Below are positions 9,429 to 11,256 of a stretch of DNA of 11,256 nucleotides, one piece after another; the first letter of the stretch is position 1, and the number at the start of each line of letters is the position of its first letter. The notes beneath the pieces are model-generated. The model searched no databases. It was not told the DNA's origin and saw only the letters and a list, made by a program, of their open reading frames with translations. The DNA is taken from assembly GCA_003024985.2 (NCBI GenBank), contig PXIH01S0018325.1; one strand, 5' to 3'. A program made the translations under genes and the position numbers. The DNA is from Euperipatoides rowelli (lineage: Eukaryota > Onychophora > Udeonychophora > Euonychophora > Peripatopsidae).

Positions 9429-9547
9429 GAAATTATTGCTAAGAATGATGGAATAATTGATGGTCCTGGAATGGATAGCAAAGAGGCTTTACAACGTGCA
9501 TCATGTTACCAGTTATTACTTCAAATATTGGCTCAACTTTTTTCTTG
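9429..9547 (+). CDS. FANCD2: FANCD2 internal exon D
   Basis: This 119-base exon has 39 codons plus the first two bases of a Trp codon. It follows a T-rich tract and the acceptor TATTATAG. It encodes NDGIIDGPGMDSKEALQRAS and then CYQLLLQILAQLFS-W. The vertebrate counterpart reads HGVVDGPG... SCYQRLLQIFHGLFAW (from memory), so the DGPG turn and the SCYQxLLQI helix are kept. The donor GTGGGT splits the tryptophan codon (TG|G), which the next exon completes. This split is the reason for choosing 9547 as the end. Confidence 0.94.
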
Positions 9548-9649
9548 GTGGGTTTGAAAGTTTACCTTTTAATTAATTAGGCCTATATGAAAAAGTTGGT
9601 AAAAAATATTTTAACTTAAATACTATTTTATTTTTTTTATTATCTGAAG

Positions 9650-9760
9650 GAATGGTTTTTCATTAAATGAAAATCATAAATTATTGAAAAAAGCTTTTCA
9701 AATTTTATCCTGCCGTGTTACCGACAGTTTTACACAAGCATCTATTGAGGATTTATACAA
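9650..9760 (+). CDS. FANCD2: FANCD2 internal exon E
   Basis: This 111-base exon starts with the G that completes the split Trp codon, then runs NGFSLNENHKLLKKAFQILS and CRVTDSFTQASIEDLY, ending with AA of a lysine codon. It aligns with the vertebrate [23 protein letters not shown] helix (from memory). The acceptor is TATCTGAAG and the donor GTATTT. The introns on either side are only 102 and 108 bases, a sharp contrast with the 6.6-kb intron between exons A and B. Both junction phases (2 and 2) agree with the neighbours, which is strong evidence for the boundaries. Confidence 0.92.
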
Positions 9761-9868
9761 GTATTTCATTTTTTTTTATTTTTTTTGTTATTTAATTTTT
9801 TAAATTTTGAGTTTTGCATTGTTTTTTTATTCAAGATTTTAATAATTTTGTAACATTTTCTTCCTTAG

Positions 9869-9996
9869 ATTTACTATCAAGTATCTGGAAAATTTTACAA
9901 ATACATTACCAAATTTGTCTGTGGCAGTTCAACTATTAAAATTGTTACATGGAGTGATTGAACATAGCAATTTGGATTTACTAAAAACTAATTTGG
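9869..9996 (+). CDS. FANCD2: FANCD2 internal exon F (last in window)
   Basis: This 128-base exon has one base to finish the split Lys codon, 42 codons, and one base of the next codon. It starts after the good acceptor TTCTTCCTTAG and ends at a GTAAAC donor. It encodes FTIKYLENFTNTLPNLSVAV and QLLKLLHGVIEHSNLDLLKT, aligning with the vertebrate [29 protein letters not shown] segment (from memory) at lower identity than exons C and D. The next vertebrate segment (…SLARQFL…W) has no match in the remaining 1.26 kb, so the following exon lies beyond the window. Failure to splice here would add nine residues and reach a stop at 10024. Confidence 0.9.
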
Positions 9997-11073
9997 GTAA
10001 ACTGAAATTTTCTCAACTGATTTAATATTTTGTTTCTTTTAATTTAGTAGACATTTTTTTTACACACCATGTTCTGAAGAAAAAAAAGTCCAGTTCCAGA
10101 AATGACATTTTTGCATTGTATATTAAAAAATATAAAAGATTGCACTACCGGTTCCACTCCTCTTTTGACCCTTCTTTCATTCTTCCTTGTTTTGCCTCAT
10201 TCTTCTGCAATCATTTTATGAATGATTTTCTGTCATAAGATTTTGTGTCGTCCTTTCACTAATATTTTTAATAAAATAAAGTTATGCATATGAAAATAGT
10301 CTAGATTGATGGATAATTTAATATTAAAAATAATCCCTATGATATTTTATCTGTGAAAGATAGATATATTTTCAAATATTGTTTTACTAATTTAAATCAA
10401 ATTTTTTCCGAGAATATAATATTTATAAATAATTTTTAGATGATAAGTAGAAATATTTTTAATGCCGGTATTAAAAAATAAAAATAAAAAATAGCTCTCT
10501 ACAAGTATTGTGGTATTGCCTATTTTAAACTTATAAGCTTATATTGTTCATTTTATTTTTGAATTCGGTTAATTTAAGACTATTGGATTCAATTCCTAAC
10601 TAAAGTTCTGCCTTTTTTTAATGGAATAAATGTTCAGAATTGATTGTTTATACAGCATCTTAATATCCATTCTTAGTAGTTGTAATTATGATAAAGCTAT
10701 AGTCAATAATGTGGACTAGTTTTGTATAGACTAGCTACAGTAAATATGATCATTAGCGATTATTATGGTGACACATAACAAAGCTTGTCAGATAAATTTG
10801 AAACATGAAATTCATTCAGTGGAGGCTCATCGTTAAGGATGTCCAGACAGTTCTGCCTTTACCAGACTATGAGCTCTAATGTAAAAACCATAAACAAAAA
10901 ACACCTATAAAATAATATGTCTTAATAAGACCGATATTAATTAGAAGTTAAAATGTCAATCAAACTGTATGTATGGTACCATCTTGTAAAAAAAGCAATT
11001 ATTTTAAAAGTAATGCCATCTAGTGAGCTTTTTTATAAACTTTAATTTTTATGATAAATTGATTTGAAATAAT
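9997..11073. other. FANCD2 intron after exon F: no gene seen
   Basis: This begins with a GTAAAC donor and does not reach the next acceptor in the window. It is AT-rich throughout. A CAGTGGAGGCTCATC stretch at 10817-10831 resembles a hAT end, but no partner end was found. A TACAGTA copy lies at 10736. No reading frame matches the expected next FANCD2 segment. Confidence 0.55.
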
Positions 11074-11256
11074 TAGTGATGCACCGAGTCCAAAAAAAAT
11101 GCCGTGTACCGAGTACCCTGTGAAAATTTAAAAAAAAAAACGGGCCGGGTACCGGGTACTGAGCCGGGTAATTTTATTTATTTTTAATTTACTGAAGAAC
11201 AAATTAAAATGGTTTAAATCTTTATAATTCCTTTAATAACATACAATACTGTATAT
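11074..11256 (+). mobile_element. Probable hAT element, left end only (truncated by window)
   Basis: TAGTGATGCACCGAGT at 11074 matches the TAGNGATGCACCGA-type terminus of a widespread animal hAT group. It is followed by the expected GC-rich subterminal repeats: GTACCGAGTACC, CGGGCCGGGTACCGGGTACT and GCCGGGTA (11103-11170). These stand out sharply from the AT-rich surroundings. The preceding 8 bases, GAAATAAT, would be the left copy of the target duplication. The rest of the element is outside the window, so I cannot tell whether it is a MITE or carries a transposase. Confidence 0.6.

Noticed and set aside
9997-10026. In-frame continuation of exon F to the stop at 10024
   Set aside because: The GTAAAC donor is good, FANCD2 continues for several hundred residues in the family, and the extension does not clearly match it.
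10817-10831. CAGTGGAGGCTCATC as a hAT end
   Set aside because: No inverted partner or 8-bp duplication was found in the window, so it is too short to call.

Overview
This is eukaryotic, almost certainly invertebrate metazoan, genomic DNA. It is strongly AT-rich (by eye about 70%) and full of homopolymer runs. Its coding content is split into short exons with GT...AG introns, and there is no bacterial-style gene order. Retroelement and hAT transposon remnants fill the non-coding part. The sequence does not let me name the species.

The one host gene I can support is FANCD2, the Fanconi anaemia group D2 protein, read on the + strand. Six consecutive internal exons (26-107, 6671-6793, 7118-7246, 9429-9547, 9650-9760, 9869-9996) join in a consistent frame with no stop. 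They encode about 230 residues that align collinearly, from memory, with the C-terminal half of vertebrate FANCD2 (very roughly residues 800-1000 of about 1,450). The 5' and 3' parts of the gene lie outside the window, including the ubiquitinated lysine.

The introns hold the rest. The first complete intron (108-6670) is 6.6 kb. It contains a less AT-rich patch at about 2840-3320 with a palindromic RFX-type X-box and a CTCF-like site. It also contains a decayed Ty3/Gypsy gag with zinc-knuckle traces on the - strand (4100-4842) and a hAT-like non-autonomous element with a 77-base T tract (5310-5805). The intron at 7247-9428 carries the clearest mobile element, a 406-bp foldback hAT-type MITE (7742-8147) with a perfect 8-bp target duplication. 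The last part (9997-11256) is intron and ends in what looks like the first about 180 bp of another hAT element (from 11074).

A motif that crosses these categories is TACTGTA/TACAGTA. It occurs 18 times, several copies are extended to the 10-mer TACTGTATAT, and two clusters form hairpins. I see no tRNA, rRNA, CRISPR array or bacterial system.
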